A stretch of 64,000 nucleotides of DNA from Pseudorhodoferax sp. Leaf265 (GTDB taxonomy: Bacteria > Pseudomonadota > Gammaproteobacteria > Burkholderiales > Burkholderiaceae_C): assembly GCF_001422365.1 (NCBI RefSeq), contig NZ_LMMT01000040.1:447569-511568 (forward strand). Direction: 5' to 3'. Positions 15,873 through 23,717 of the stretch are shown piece after piece. The notes beneath the pieces are model-generated. The model saw nothing but the letters and a program-made list of their open reading frames with translations. It was not told the origin of the DNA and searched no databases. The position numbers and the translations under genes were made by a program. The number at the start of each line of letters is the position of its first letter. Positions within the stretch are counted from its first letter, which is position 1.

Positions 15873-15898
15873 GCCCATTGATTTCAATGGGCTTTTTT
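15873..15898 (+). terminator. Rho-independent terminator after ssrS
   Basis: The hairpin GCCCATTG / CAATGGGC has a 4-nt loop and is followed by TTTTTT. It ends the chromosomal zapA-ssrS unit; prophage-like sequence starts just beyond. Confidence 0.85.
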
Positions 15899-15998
15899 GC
15901 TTTCTGCGCCGCGTAGAAGCGTTCAAATTCAACCATTTCAAGCTGTTTGGAATCAATTACTTGCGTGGTGGTTTTGGACGGTGGGGCACGTCGCCATA

Positions 15999-16018
15999 TA
16001 CTGTTTACCCAAACAGTG
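15999..16018 (+). promoter_or_regulatory. LexA box
   Basis: The sequence TACTG-N10-CAGTG (TTTACCCAAA spacer) matches the LexA consensus of beta- and gamma-proteobacteria (CTGT-N8-ACAG). It ends 11 bp before the ATG at 16029, where bound LexA would block transcription. The downstream two-gene unit is thus expected to be SOS-induced. Confidence 0.75.
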
Positions 16019-16028
16019 TTTTGCAGCG

Positions 16029-16676
16029 ATGGAACCCCACTGGATCTACTACTGGCGGGTGACCGATGCCACCGGCAAGAGGTACACCACGCGGCACCGC
16101 GCGACCGAGGAAGACATCCGCGCTCAGCAGCCCACAGCGCGTGCGTTCGAGCGCATTGACAGCGGCAAGCTCTGGATCAACGGCGTCCCGGCAAGGGCCC
16201 ACAACACGAGCTTCTTCAGCCCGCCGCAGCACATGCGAAAGCAGACCACGCCACCGATCTTCGAGCGAGGCAGCGGGTGGCATCGCAATGGGGCCACCCC
16301 TCCCGGCACGCCGGCTGCGGTGCAGGCATTGCGGGACGCCGCGTTGCCCTGCGTGGTCTACCCGATGAGACTCAAGGGCCAGCGTCGTCCAATCGCCGAA
16401 CTGCTGAACCTGACACCGGTCGCCGGCGCGCTCATCGTGAACGACGACTTCACGAAACCGAACTGGACGGCCTTTTTGTACCAGGTGCCGGACATGGCGA
16501 TCGTGACCATGTCCATGCACGAGATCGACGTGACCAGGGCCCGCGGCGGCTTCCGCCAGATCAGCGGGATCGAATGGGGCGAGAAGGCCATGGCGCGGTG
16601 GCAGCAGACATGGTTCTGTGCACCCAACGTAGAGGCCGCGCGTGGAGTGCTTTCCAAGATGGCGACCAGCGCATGA
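16029..16676 (+). CDS. Unknown protein behind a LexA box
   Basis: This is a 215 aa soluble protein that I do not recognise as a named family. The first 40 residues (MEPHWIYYWRVTDATGKRYTT) resemble short phage proteins of Burkholderiales; the rest contains an aromatic-rich core (TKPNWTAFLYQ, WGEKAMARWQQTW). It has no membrane segment. ATG at 16029 is chosen because it directly follows the LexA box. Its stop overlaps the next gene (ATGA), so the two form an SOS-regulated operon at the prophage edge. Confidence 0.6.
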   Translation: MEPHWIYYWRVTDATGKRYTTRHRATEEDIRAQQPTARAFERIDSGKLWINGVPARAHNTSFFSPPQHMRKQTTPPIFERGSGWHRNGATPPGTPAAVQALRDAALPCVVYPMRLKGQRRPIAELLNLTPVAGALIVNDDFTKPNWTAFLYQVPDMAIVTMSMHEIDVTRARGGFRQISGIEWGEKAMARWQQTWFCAPNVEAARGVLSKMATSA

Positions 16677-16912
16677 TAGAAGCCCCTGCTCACGACTTCG
16701 ACACCACGGGCACCGACCCGATGGTGCACACCGTCATCGTGACGCCAGAGCTACAGGCCTGGGCGGCCGACGTGGCCGAGCAGCTGCGCGCCGATGGCTG
16801 GCCCGTGCCGCATGATCTTGAACGCCTGTGCGCGGGCCAGGCGCTGACGCGGCACTACTGGGTATGGCTCCTCGACTACGTGCGCGCGCCGCGGCCGCCC
16901 TGCCCGTTCTAA
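16673..16912 (+). CDS. Unknown small protein, second gene of the LexA-box unit
   Basis: The 79 aa acidic protein begins with MIEAPAHDFDTTG and contains helix-forming segments (ELQAWAADVAEQLRADGW). The ATGA overlap with the upstream gene indicates translational coupling. No family is recognised. It ends at the border of the integrase remnant. Confidence 0.55.
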   Translation: MIEAPAHDFDTTGTDPMVHTVIVTPELQAWAADVAEQLRADGWPVPHDLERLCAGQALTRHYWVWLLDYVRAPRPPCPF

Positions 16913-17031
16913 CTTGGCGTGTCAACGGCGATCGCCACGCGCTTGAACTCCCGGGCCGTGAGCCCCCTGTCGTCGTTGTAGCGGTCGGTAATGGCCTGAT
17001 TGGTGTGACCCAGCAGCGCCTTATCGCCCGT
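16909..17031 (-). pseudogene. C-terminal remnant of a tyrosine integrase
   Basis: In the minus strand 38 codons up to TAG read DKALLGHTNQAITDRYNDDR and then GLTAREFKRVAIAVDTPS. This is the end of a phage tyrosine recombinase: the LGH histidine and the nucleophile tyrosine nine residues later are present. The rest of the catalytic domain is missing because the frame upstream turns into the 3' end of the Rz gene. It may be a relic of another phage, or the half of an int gene split by attachment. Confidence 0.7.
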
Positions 17032-17554
17032 GCGCCGTCAAGGCGTCGTAGAGCCGCTCGCAGGTGTGCCCGGCAGCCCGGGATACATCAAGCGCTTTCG
17101 CGAGCTCTCCCGCTCGAGCGTCAGCGCCTCGGTACAGCTCGGCGAGCAGATCGAGATCGCCGCCGACTGGCGGGCTTCCGCCGGCAGTGCCGGGATCCGC
17201 GGGCACGCGGGCGCGGGATCTGGCGTCAGCGAGGAAGGTGGCGAGCTGGCCGCGCAGGCCGTCAGCAGCACGGTCAGCACGAGCAGCGGCAGCCACCGCG
17301 GCTCGGCGTTGTTCTTGGGCATGGTCGATCTCCTTCTGCTTGGCGGCTTCCCGCCGGGTTTCCTCTTCGCGGTTGACCTCGGACTGGCGCAGCGTGGCGC
17401 GCGCGCGGGCCAGATCGGCCTGGGCCCACTTGGCCATGGCGTCGTTGCGGCCGCGGTCGTAGCCGCGCGCCTCGATGCTGCTGGTCCACCAGTGCAGGCC
17501 GGCCAGCACGAGCGCGGCCAGTCCGGCCCACGCGGCAATGCGGACCCAGTTCAT
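17021..17554 (-). CDS. Rz: Rz-like inner-membrane spanin (DUF2514 type)
   Basis: The 177 aa product has an N-terminal membrane anchor (about residues 5-25) and a long periplasmic coiled coil with many Arg, Glu and Ala, as in lambda Rz. It should bridge to the outer-membrane Rz1 lipoprotein and disrupt the outer membrane at the last step of lysis. Start ATG 17554 overlaps the stop of the preceding small gene (ATGA). The nested Rz1 frame supports the call. Confidence 0.8.
   Translation of the reverse strand: MNWVRIAAWAGLAALVLAGLHWWTSSIEARGYDRGRNDAMAKWAQADLARARATLRQSEVNREEETRREAAKQKEIDHAQEQRRAAVAAAARADRAADGLRGQLATFLADARSRARVPADPGTAGGSPPVGGDLDLLAELYRGADARAGELAKALDVSRAAGHTCERLYDALTAHGR
17038..17322 (-). 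CDS. Rz1: Rz1-like outer-membrane spanin lipoprotein, nested in Rz
   Basis: This 94 aa frame lies wholly inside Rz in another frame. It has a short basic start, the hydrophobic stretch LPLLVLTVLL and a lipobox LTAC (Cys23), then a proline-rich region (PPSSLTPDPAPAC). This is the classic Rz1 layout. The C-terminal 40 residues are less typical and longer than in lambda Rz1. Confidence 0.75.
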   Translation of the reverse strand: MPKNNAEPRWLPLLVLTVLLTACAASSPPSSLTPDPAPACPRIPALPAEARQSAAISICSPSCTEALTLERESSRKRLMYPGLPGTPASGSTTP

Positions 17555-17724
17555 CGCAGCCTCCAGGCTTCGTCGGGGCAGTTGGCCGCCACGTGGCCGA
17601 AGCGCAGGCAACTGGTGCACTGGTCGGTCGGCGCTGCGCGCGCTGGCCCACGCTCGGCCACCACGGCCGGCCCGAGTACTGCGCGCCACCAGTAGGCCCA
17701 CATCGCCCAGGCGATCGCGCTCAT
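17551..17724 (-). CDS. Small lysis-cassette protein with a CCHC zinc-knuckle pattern
   Basis: The 57 aa protein has a hydrophobic N-terminus rich in Trp (AWAMWAYWWRAVLGPAVV) and a C-terminal C-x2-C-x4-H-x4-C (CTSCLRFGHVAANC), the spacing of a retroviral-type zinc knuckle. It is coupled by 4-bp overlaps to its neighbours on both sides. The function is unknown; the position suggests lysis or envelope action. Confidence 0.65.
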   Translation of the reverse strand: MSAIAWAMWAYWWRAVLGPAVVAERGPARAAPTDQCTSCLRFGHVAANCPDEAWRLR

Positions 17725-18257
17725 AGCCGCCCCCAATCGCTCAGCGCCGCCTGGCCTGACCCGATCAGATGGCGCAGCGCAGGCGACATGCGCTCCATGT
17801 CGTCCGGCCACGGGCCGGCCACCTTTCGGGCGGCGTAGTGGTCCACCGCCCGCGCCAGCAGGCCGCTCGGGCTGTACGGCCAGGGCCGGCTCCAGCCCAG
17901 CGCAGCGCCGACGGCCTCGCAGCAGGTCCAGCGGCCTCGCTCCTCGGCCACCACTCCCCACCAGAAGCGCACCATGGCGCCGTAGTCGTAGCCCTCGCCG
18001 TCGTGGTCAGTAAACCAGCGGTGCGCCCGCGCGCCGAGCGCGCCCGGCAGTTCGTAGAAGTCCCACGCTTCGGAGCCGCCGCTGTAGGTGATGGCCTTGA
18101 TGCGGACGCCCTCGCCCATCACCGCGCTCGCACTGAGCCCGTTGGGCAGGATGAGCTCGACGTGGCTGTAGGGGCCATGGTCAAGGCGCTTGCCGATGAC
18201 GTGCGAGACCGGGCCGAACAGCGTGGGCCGAGCGGTCTTCTTGAGCGCGAGCCTCAT
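17721..18257 (-). CDS. Unknown phage protein, possibly a NlpC/P60-like papain-fold protein
   Basis: The 178 aa protein begins with MRLALKKTARPTLFGPVSH. It contains GPYSHVELIL and, about 75 residues later, RWTCCEAVGAALGW. A His and a Cys in such settings occur in papain-fold (YiiX/NlpC-like) proteins, though usually with Cys first. I cannot assign activity. ATG at 18257 overlaps the endolysin stop (ATGA); it is part of the lysis operon. Confidence 0.6.
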   Translation of the reverse strand: MRLALKKTARPTLFGPVSHVIGKRLDHGPYSHVELILPNGLSASAVMGEGVRIKAITYSGGSEAWDFYELPGALGARAHRWFTDHDGEGYDYGAMVRFWWGVVAEERGRWTCCEAVGAALGWSRPWPYSPSGLLARAVDHYAARKVAGPWPDDMERMSPALRHLIGSGQAALSDWGRL

Positions 18258-18856
18258 GGCGCCCCCCCCGCCAGCAGGCCGGCCGAGAAGTGGCCGCTCC
18301 TGCCCCACTCCGCGCACAGCTCGTTCGTGGTGTTGCGCCGGTCCACCAGGCCGGGCAGCTTCGTGCGCTGGCCAGCCACGGTGCCGTAGACCCAGCGCGG
18401 CATCTGCGCGCAGGCGCCGGCAAGGTCACCGGAATTGGCCAGGCGCTGGATCGTGGTGCCGTCCAGCGATCCGGGGCCCAGGTTGAACACCATGTCGATG
18501 AACGACGCGCGCACCCACGGGTTGTAGGTGTCCCAATGCCGCAGCCGGGCCTTCGCCTGCTTCTCGGCTTCGCGGTAGCGCGGCAGCTCGATGCGGTGGC
18601 AGTCCTCGGGCGAGTAGGTGCGGCCGGCAACCACCTCGGGGCCGGTGATGCCGTTGCAGACCGTCAGCGGCTGGCCCTTGCCGAGCCGGTCGACGTAGGG
18701 CGTGCCGATGTGCCGGCCCGAGCTCTCGAAGTGGGCGCCGAGCTCCATCGCCAGCAGCACCTCGGCGCTCGGGCGCTGGCCCGCGATGAAGGCGCCGCCG
18801 GCCACGGCCACGCTCGCCGCAACGGCCAGCAGGCGCTTGCGCAGCACCGGGCTCAC
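18254..18856 (-). CDS. GH24 lysozyme-type endolysin with N-terminal SAR segment
   Basis: This peptidoglycan muramidase has 200 aa. An N-terminal hydrophobic, Ala/Gly-rich helix (residues 8-26) looks like a signal-anchor-release domain, so export would not need holin passage. The lysozyme core has Glu44 (HFESSG), Asp56 (YVDRLG) and Thr65 (LTVCNGIT), the Glu-Asp-Thr arrangement of GH24. The start is GTG at 18856, overlapping the holin stop (GTGA). Confidence 0.82.
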   Translation of the reverse strand: MSPVLRKRLLAVAASVAVAGGAFIAGQRPSAEVLLAMELGAHFESSGRHIGTPYVDRLGKGQPLTVCNGITGPEVVAGRTYSPEDCHRIELPRYREAEKQAKARLRHWDTYNPWVRASFIDMVFNLGPGSLDGTTIQRLANSGDLAGACAQMPRWVYGTVAGQRTKLPGLVDRRNTTNELCAEWGRSGHFSAGLLAGGAP

Positions 18857-19062
18857 GGCAGGCTCCTGGGCTGAGCGACGATGCGCGCGCCGGCGGCCGC
18901 CAGGGACACCAGCACCGCGGCGCCGGCGAACCAGCCGCTCGGCCGCTCTGGCGCTACGAAGGGCAGCGCGAACTCGACCGCGGACAGGCCCGCCGACAGG
19001 ATGGCCAGGCGCACACTCCATGCGCGCCGGACCAGGCGCGGCCAGTCTTGAAGAAGCTTCAT
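18853..19062 (-). CDS. Putative holin (small membrane protein)
   Basis: The 69 aa protein has two predicted membrane helices (about 17-36 and 43-62) and a basic N-terminus. It lies directly before the endolysin and overlaps its neighbours by 4 bp on both sides. Size and location fit a class II holin or pinholin. No named family is recognised. Confidence 0.65.
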   Translation of the reverse strand: MKLLQDWPRLVRRAWSVRLAILSAGLSAVEFALPFVAPERPSGWFAGAAVLVSLAAAGARIVAQPRSLP

Positions 19063-19409
19063 CGCTTCGACCCCACGTCTGCCGCGCGGCCGCGCAAAAT
19101 CGCGACACCTTCCTTGATGTCGTTGATCGACTTCTGCAGCTCGCGTACGTCGGTCTTGATCTCGCGCAACGCCTCTTCGTTTCGCTTGTTGTCGCGCTCG
19201 GCAGCAAGCTTGACCGCCTCCAACTCGACCTTCTGCGTCTTGAGCTCGCCCTGGAGCATGGCGAACCCCAGGGCCCCCATGAAGATGATCGTGCCGATCT
19301 GGATGATCGTGCCAGTGTTCACTGTGGGGTCGAACTTCACGAGGCGTCGCCCTTCGTTGGTGTCGTGGTGCTCCGCCTCCAGAGGCATGGATCGGCTTCT
19401 GCTAGTCAT
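19059..19409 (-). CDS. Membrane-anchored coiled-coil protein of the lysis cassette
   Basis: The 116 aa protein has one membrane helix (about 34-52, IIQIGTIIFMGALGFAML) and then a highly charged coiled coil (55-105). Proteins of this form next to holins are often annotated as holin accessory or antiholin, but this is inference. The stop overlaps the holin start (ATGA). Confidence 0.6.
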   Translation of the reverse strand: MTSRSRSMPLEAEHHDTNEGRRLVKFDPTVNTGTIIQIGTIIFMGALGFAMLQGELKTQKVELEAVKLAAERDNKRNEEALREIKTDVRELQKSINDIKEGVAILRGRAADVGSKR

Positions 19410-19460
19410 GATGGTCTTTCGCGGCGGCCACGGCGGGTGTCTGGCAAATCCTGTGCGCAG

Positions 19461-19595
19461 CTACGCAACTCGGCAAATGTCCAACTCCACGACCATGCGG
19501 CGCTGGCTCCAATCGTCACCGGCTGCGACCTCCGAGGTGAACACCACGGACGCGCTCCCGAAGAAGCGCAGAGCTGCGGAGATGTGGGTTTTCAT
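19461..19595 (-). CDS. Very small unknown protein
   Basis: A 44-codon frame opens at ATG 19595, which shares its A with the stop of the upstream gene (TGATG), and reads MKTHISAALRFFGS to a TAG at 19461. A hydrophobic SASVVF stretch follows the start. The coupling and the otherwise empty 185 bp gap support it; nothing is known of its role. Confidence 0.45.
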   Translation of the reverse strand: MKTHISAALRFFGSASVVFTSEVAAGDDWSQRRMVVELDICRVA

Positions 19596-19783
19596 CACGC
19601 CATTCCCGGTGTCCGGCCGTTCTGTTCAGCCATCGGGCCAGCAGACCGCAGATGCGCCTCCAGTTGCTCGATCTCGTGTTGCACGTCCTTCAGGTCGCGT
19701 CCCAGCAGGAGACCTTTCAGCCGGATGTTTTCCTCAGCCAGGCGAGCCCGGTGCAGTTTTTCGACCAAGAGTTCAATCTGCAT
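19595..19783 (-). CDS. Small coiled-coil phage protein
   Basis: The 62 aa protein is mostly a charged helix (LVEKLHRARLAEENIRLKGL, then KDVQHEIEQLEAHL). It sits between the tail-fibre gene and the lysis genes. A fibre-assembly role is possible but not shown. Confidence 0.55.
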   Translation of the reverse strand: MQIELLVEKLHRARLAEENIRLKGLLLGRDLKDVQHEIEQLEAHLRSAGPMAEQNGRTPGMA

Positions 19784-19785
19784 GC

Positions 19786-21276
19786 TTACACCCCAATCAG
19801 GCCATGCAGCATCAGAGAGTCCTGCAAGGACTTGACCCGAGCTGCTAGCTGCTGCAGCGTCACAGTGCTTTGGTTGAAGACCGAGCCCTTATCGGCGGTG
19901 CCAGTCATTGCCGCGTACCCCACTTCGCGCGCCCTAACCACCTGGACGTTGCCAATGGCGTAATTGCCACCGGCGCCGGTGTTCATGGAGCCGGTAACCG
20001 AGAGCGTCCCCGCGTCGTTCAGGGTGAGCGTCTCCACCGTGCGGGCGTTGTTGAGCACCGACAGGACGCCAGCGTTATTGCGAACAGTCCGTCTCGAGCC
20101 ACCTCCCAAGATGTCGAAGAACTCAGCCTGGCCGGTGCCCGTGATGTTGAATGCCTGCCGGCCCGGCACACCTTGAGACGTGTCACCACGGAATAGATAC
20201 TCCCAGCTGTTGCTGTTGGATGCTGCAGCGTAGAAGGCCGCCGTTCCGTCGCCGACGCTAGGCGTGCAGTAGTAACCCAGATAGTTGCCAGCGACTGGGT
20301 CGACCACCGACTGCTGCGCCGCGATCTGGTGCAAGATGGCGCCGGTATTTGAGAGCACGCTGCACTGGCTTTCCAGCACTGCTGCGTATCCGTTTCCGGT
20401 TACTCCGACGTTTGCCAAGATGCCTGCGCAATCGCCGTTGTATCCCCCGCCCGTGGACGATGAGTTGCGTACCACAATGTTCAGCCCGTCAATCTCGCCG
20501 GCCACGGTGCTGGATGGCCAGCCCTCTTTGATCATGCTGATCGTCATGCCGTAGTCGGCGCTCGTGGGGCCGTTCGTACCCGACCCAACCGGTCGCGCGA
20601 TGAGCGCGCTGGCCTGATTCATGATGCCAACGTGCGGGCCTGGCATCCTGTCGTACTGCGTGCGGCGAGAAAACTGGGCCGTCTCGCCAGCCTCGGCCAG
20701 ATAGACGGGAACTGCCCGGTAGCTGTCGAAGATCCACGACGTGCTGTAGGCGGTGGCCGGAGTTCCGGACGGAATAGCAGTCGCTCCCGCCGGAACGTAC
20801 ACCGCGCCAGCCTTCGCGGCATTGGCGAGAGACGAATAGTCGGAGACGGACTTGAAGTCGTCCAGCTTTTGCTGGACTGTCCGCGCCACAGTGCCGCCGC
20901 CAGACTGCTGTGACCCGACTCCTGATGCTCCGGTTGGGGATGCAAGATCGCCCGCCACGACGCCCTGGTAAACCCGCCACTTGGCCTGATCCGAAGCAAA
21001 GGTACTGCCAGAGAAATGCGACTCAACTGCAATGTACCAAGTCCCGGCGACCTGCACCACATCTTTGCTGTCGTAGTTTGTTGATGCGGACCAGGCGCCA
21101 CGCGGAGTGATGCTTTTAATCGAATAGACCGCTCCACTCGCCGTGGTCCTGGTTTGCCCGAAACGGTCTGCGTACGTCAAGCCTTGCGAGTTGACGATCT
21201 CATCCAGCTTCTCCGCGTTGAACAGCAGGTCCACGGGATTGCTGCTGGGAACCGGACTAGCCGTCGGGGTGGTCAT
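19786..21276 (-). CDS. Tail fibre / receptor-binding protein
   Basis: The 496 aa product has an N-terminal segment (about 70-105: GAWSASTNYDSKDVVQVAGTW) like the carbohydrate-binding-type modules used as fibre adaptors. A Ser/Gly/Thr-rich beta region follows, and the C-terminal coiled coil ends in the helix LQQLAARVKSLQDSLM. It is the last tail gene before lysis and overlaps the end of the TipJ-like gene by 4 bp. It is probably the host-range determinant. Confidence 0.75.
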   Translation of the reverse strand: MTTPTASPVPSSNPVDLLFNAEKLDEIVNSQGLTYADRFGQTRTTASGAVYSIKSITPRGAWSASTNYDSKDVVQVAGTWYIAVESHFSGSTFASDQAKWRVYQGVVAGDLASPTGASGVGSQQSGGGTVARTVQQKLDDFKSVSDYSSLANAAKAGAVYVPAGATAIPSGTPATAYSTSWIFDSYRAVPVYLAEAGETAQFSRRTQYDRMPGPHVGIMNQASALIARPVGSGTNGPTSADYGMTISMIKEGWPSSTVAGEIDGLNIVVRNSSSTGGGYNGDCAGILANVGVTGNGYAAVLESQCSVLSNTGAILHQIAAQQSVVDPVAGNYLGYYCTPSVGDGTAAFYAAASNSNSWEYLFRGDTSQGVPGRQAFNITGTGQAEFFDILGGGSRRTVRNNAGVLSVLNNARTVETLTLNDAGTLSVTGSMNTGAGGNYAIGNVQVVRAREVGYAAMTGTADKGSVFNQSTVTLQQLAARVKSLQDSLMLHGLIGV

Positions 21277-23717
21277 GCATCAGCTCCGTAGATCCGTTCG
21301 TCATAGCTCACCAATGCTAGGGAGCAACTGTTCTTGCCGACGGCGCGGATGTCGGTCACCGTGTACAGGCCGGCCCCCTCCATTTCTGCGGCGGTCAGGC
21401 CAACAGCGAAGGCGTAGCGGCTGCCGAGCTGTCGCTCTCCGCCTGCCACATAGACGCCGGCCGGCGCGCTCTCCAGCCGCACGCCTGCCGCATCGGGGTA
21501 GCAGCGGATCGGCGCGCCGAGGTAGGCGCCATCGGCGCCAGTGAACAGCATCCGGCCCTCGGCCTGCCCCTTCCAGTAGATCGGTTCGCTGGTCTTGATG
21601 ACCAGGCCGTCGATAGCCAACACCTCACCGGCCTGCAGTCCGTCGTCGCCGGCGAAATCGTTGGGGTCGACCCAGCGGACCAGTGAGCCGCGGCCGAGTG
21701 ACCCGCCATCGCTCATGGCCGTGTCGCTGACGCTGACGCGCTGGTAGAGCAGCCGGCGCGCCTCCAGTTGGGCGCGGTTCGTCGCCTGGGCAAGCGTGGT
21801 GCACCCGGGCTGCTTGATCTTCTTGGGGTTGCCGCTGAGGCCGGAGACCACTGAGCCAGACGTGATGTCCAGGCGCACATAGGCCTTTTTCGACTGGCTG
21901 GCCTCGTCGACGTACTCGACCTCGACCCCGTCGTTGGAGGCCGGCAGGTGTGCGGCGTAGCTGATCGCTGATTCCCCGTCGCCGGCAAGATTGCGGTAGT
22001 CCAGCTGCAACTCGGGGTATGCGCGCGCCTGGTCGCGCGTGAAGGTCCATTTCGTCCCGTCGCGCCACACCACGCACCGCGCCGCGTCCGCCACCAACTG
22101 CAGGCGCTCACCCAGGCTCATATCCAGGTCGTCGATGCTCATGTCGAACGACAACAGCGGCGAGTTCTCCCCTAGATCTGCATTGATAGCGGCAAGCTTG
22201 TCGGTGTCGATCTCGCTGATGCTGTTGCCTGCGAGCGTCCAGATGTGGGCGATCGCGCGCCCGAAGTTGCGCGACTCGCCCACGGCATCGGTGCTGAGGC
22301 CGCGCACGTGGCGCAGCCAGCGTAGATTGAATTTTCGGTCGCTGAAGCCAGTTGCTTCGATGGTGGCCTTCGTGGTCACCCGCAGGACTGTGACGCCGGG
22401 CAGCACCTTCTCGGCATAGTGGCGGACGGCGTACAGCTCCTCCAGCTTCGCGACGTCGGCGCCGCTCTCACCGATCTGCAGCGTCGTGCGGGTGAACTGG
22501 ACGCGGTAGCGGCCCGTGCCCGCCGCAGGCGTGGCGTCGTTGGTGTAGAACCTCTGGTCGTAGGTGTTGGCGGTATAGGTGTTGTCCTGCTGCTCGCGCG
22601 TGCCAGGCACTTCGACGCCAGCGCCGTCGACCTTCCACCACTCCGCGCGAATCGTCACCGCGCCCTTCAGCCCGCGCAGGAAAACTGTGTTCCATCGGAG
22701 GCGCTGGCCGTCCAGCGGCAAGGTGTAAGGGCCGAGGGTGCTGGTTACCTGACCGTGCGGCGTTATCGTGAAAACGACTCCCGTGTGAGCTTGGTCTGCA
22801 ACCCAGGGAGTGCAGCCGAATGTGAAGGTGGCGACACCGGATGTGACCGAGACACCAAGAACGGCGCAAGCCTCACTGAACGTCTCGTCCGGCGGGTAGG
22901 AGAACGACACGCCCGCCAAGCCAGTGGGGGCCAAGGACTTCAGCTGCGCCAGCGATGGTGAGTCGGGAATAGTCACCGTGAAAGTCGTTGCATCCTCGAT
23001 GGCCGAGAACGATCCCACAGCCCCTACAGCGGCGAACGCAACTGGGTACTCCACCTCCTGGCCGTTCACCTCCTCGCTGGAGAAGGTCTCCAGTACGTCG
23101 ACGAGCGTGGTGGTGCTGAACTCGGCGTACCCGGCGGACGGCGCCGGCGCGAACACCTCGTAGCTGGCGCCTTCGATGTCGCCGAGCGGCGTCTCTGCGT
23201 ACTGGACGTTGGAGATGGTGCCTACCCCGCGGCTCACACACATCCATTCCGTGACGTACTTGATCTGGTCTATGTACTCGACCGTGCTGGGCTGGATCAG
23301 GTCGGGCCACACACGGCGATGGCCGTAGACGTCGGGGATGGCTTGGTAGGTCCGCGCGACGTTGGTCTGCCCTGTCAGGCTGTTGTTGGGGCTGTCCTTA
23401 CCCACGCCACCCGCCCCGGGAGGCTTCGGCATCAGCACGTAGGTTGCCACCGCCAGAGCAGCGACCGCGATGTAGAGCCAGGTGATCGGGTCGAAGCCCT
23501 CTGGCCGGCGGACGACGGTCACGAAGTCGGCGATCGACGGCGCGGCATCCATGCGCGGCTCGGTCAGCGGGTCGACCCCGATGCCATTGAACAGCAGCTT
23601 GGCGCCGCCGCCGCTCAGCAGGTGCTGTTCAATGTTCTGCTGGATCGTGCGGCTGTAGTCCCATGCGTGGCGGTGCAGGCCCAGCGCGCCCGTCGGGTCA
23701 TTGAGTATCGTGAGCAT
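21273..23717 (-). CDS. TipJ-like central tail-tip / host specificity protein
   Basis: This is an 814 aa protein in the position of lambda J. The N-terminal part has a hydrophobic helix (about 81-97, WLYIAVAALAVATYVLMP) and then NVARTYQAIPDVYGHRRVWPD, typical of TipJ-family tail proteins. The rest is beta-rich. It should form the tail tip that contacts the host and triggers DNA release. It overlaps the NlpC/P60 gene by 20 bp. Confidence 0.8.
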   Translation of the reverse strand: MLTILNDPTGALGLHRHAWDYSRTIQQNIEQHLLSGGGAKLLFNGIGVDPLTEPRMDAAPSIADFVTVVRRPEGFDPITWLYIAVAALAVATYVLMPKPPGAGGVGKDSPNNSLTGQTNVARTYQAIPDVYGHRRVWPDLIQPSTVEYIDQIKYVTEWMCVSRGVGTISNVQYAETPLGDIEGASYEVFAPAPSAGYAEFSTTTLVDVLETFSSEEVNGQEVEYPVAFAAVGAVGSFSAIEDATTFTVTIPDSPSLAQLKSLAPTGLAGVSFSYPPDETFSEACAVLGVSVTSGVATFTFGCTPWVADQAHTGVVFTITPHGQVTSTLGPYTLPLDGQRLRWNTVFLRGLKGAVTIRAEWWKVDGAGVEVPGTREQQDNTYTANTYDQRFYTNDATPAAGTGRYRVQFTRTTLQIGESGADVAKLEELYAVRHYAEKVLPGVTVLRVTTKATIEATGFSDRKFNLRWLRHVRGLSTDAVGESRNFGRAIAHIWTLAGNSISEIDTDKLAAINADLGENSPLLSFDMSIDDLDMSLGERLQLVADAARCVVWRDGTKWTFTRDQARAYPELQLDYRNLAGDGESAISYAAHLPASNDGVEVEYVDEASQSKKAYVRLDITSGSVVSGLSGNPKKIKQPGCTTLAQATNRAQLEARRLLYQRVSVSDTAMSDGGSLGRGSLVRWVDPNDFAGDDGLQAGEVLAIDGLVIKTSEPIYWKGQAEGRMLFTGADGAYLGAPIRCYPDAAGVRLESAPAGVYVAGGERQLGSRYAFAVGLTAAEMEGAGLYTVTDIRAVGKNSCSLALVSYDERIYGADA
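21314..21324 (+). repeat. Dispersed motif ATGCTAGGGAG
   Basis: Copy in the 3' end of the TipJ-like gene. One of seven exact ATGCTASGGAG copies, all in the same orientation. Confidence 0.7.

Noticed and set aside
15871-16030. attL core at the ssrS terminator
   Set aside because: The prophage clearly starts after ssrS, but the right end is outside the window, so no repeat can be compared; a site cannot be called.
19786-21276. Diversity-generating retroelement target in the tail fibre
   Set aside because: No reverse transcriptase, template repeat or variable repeat pair was seen in the window.
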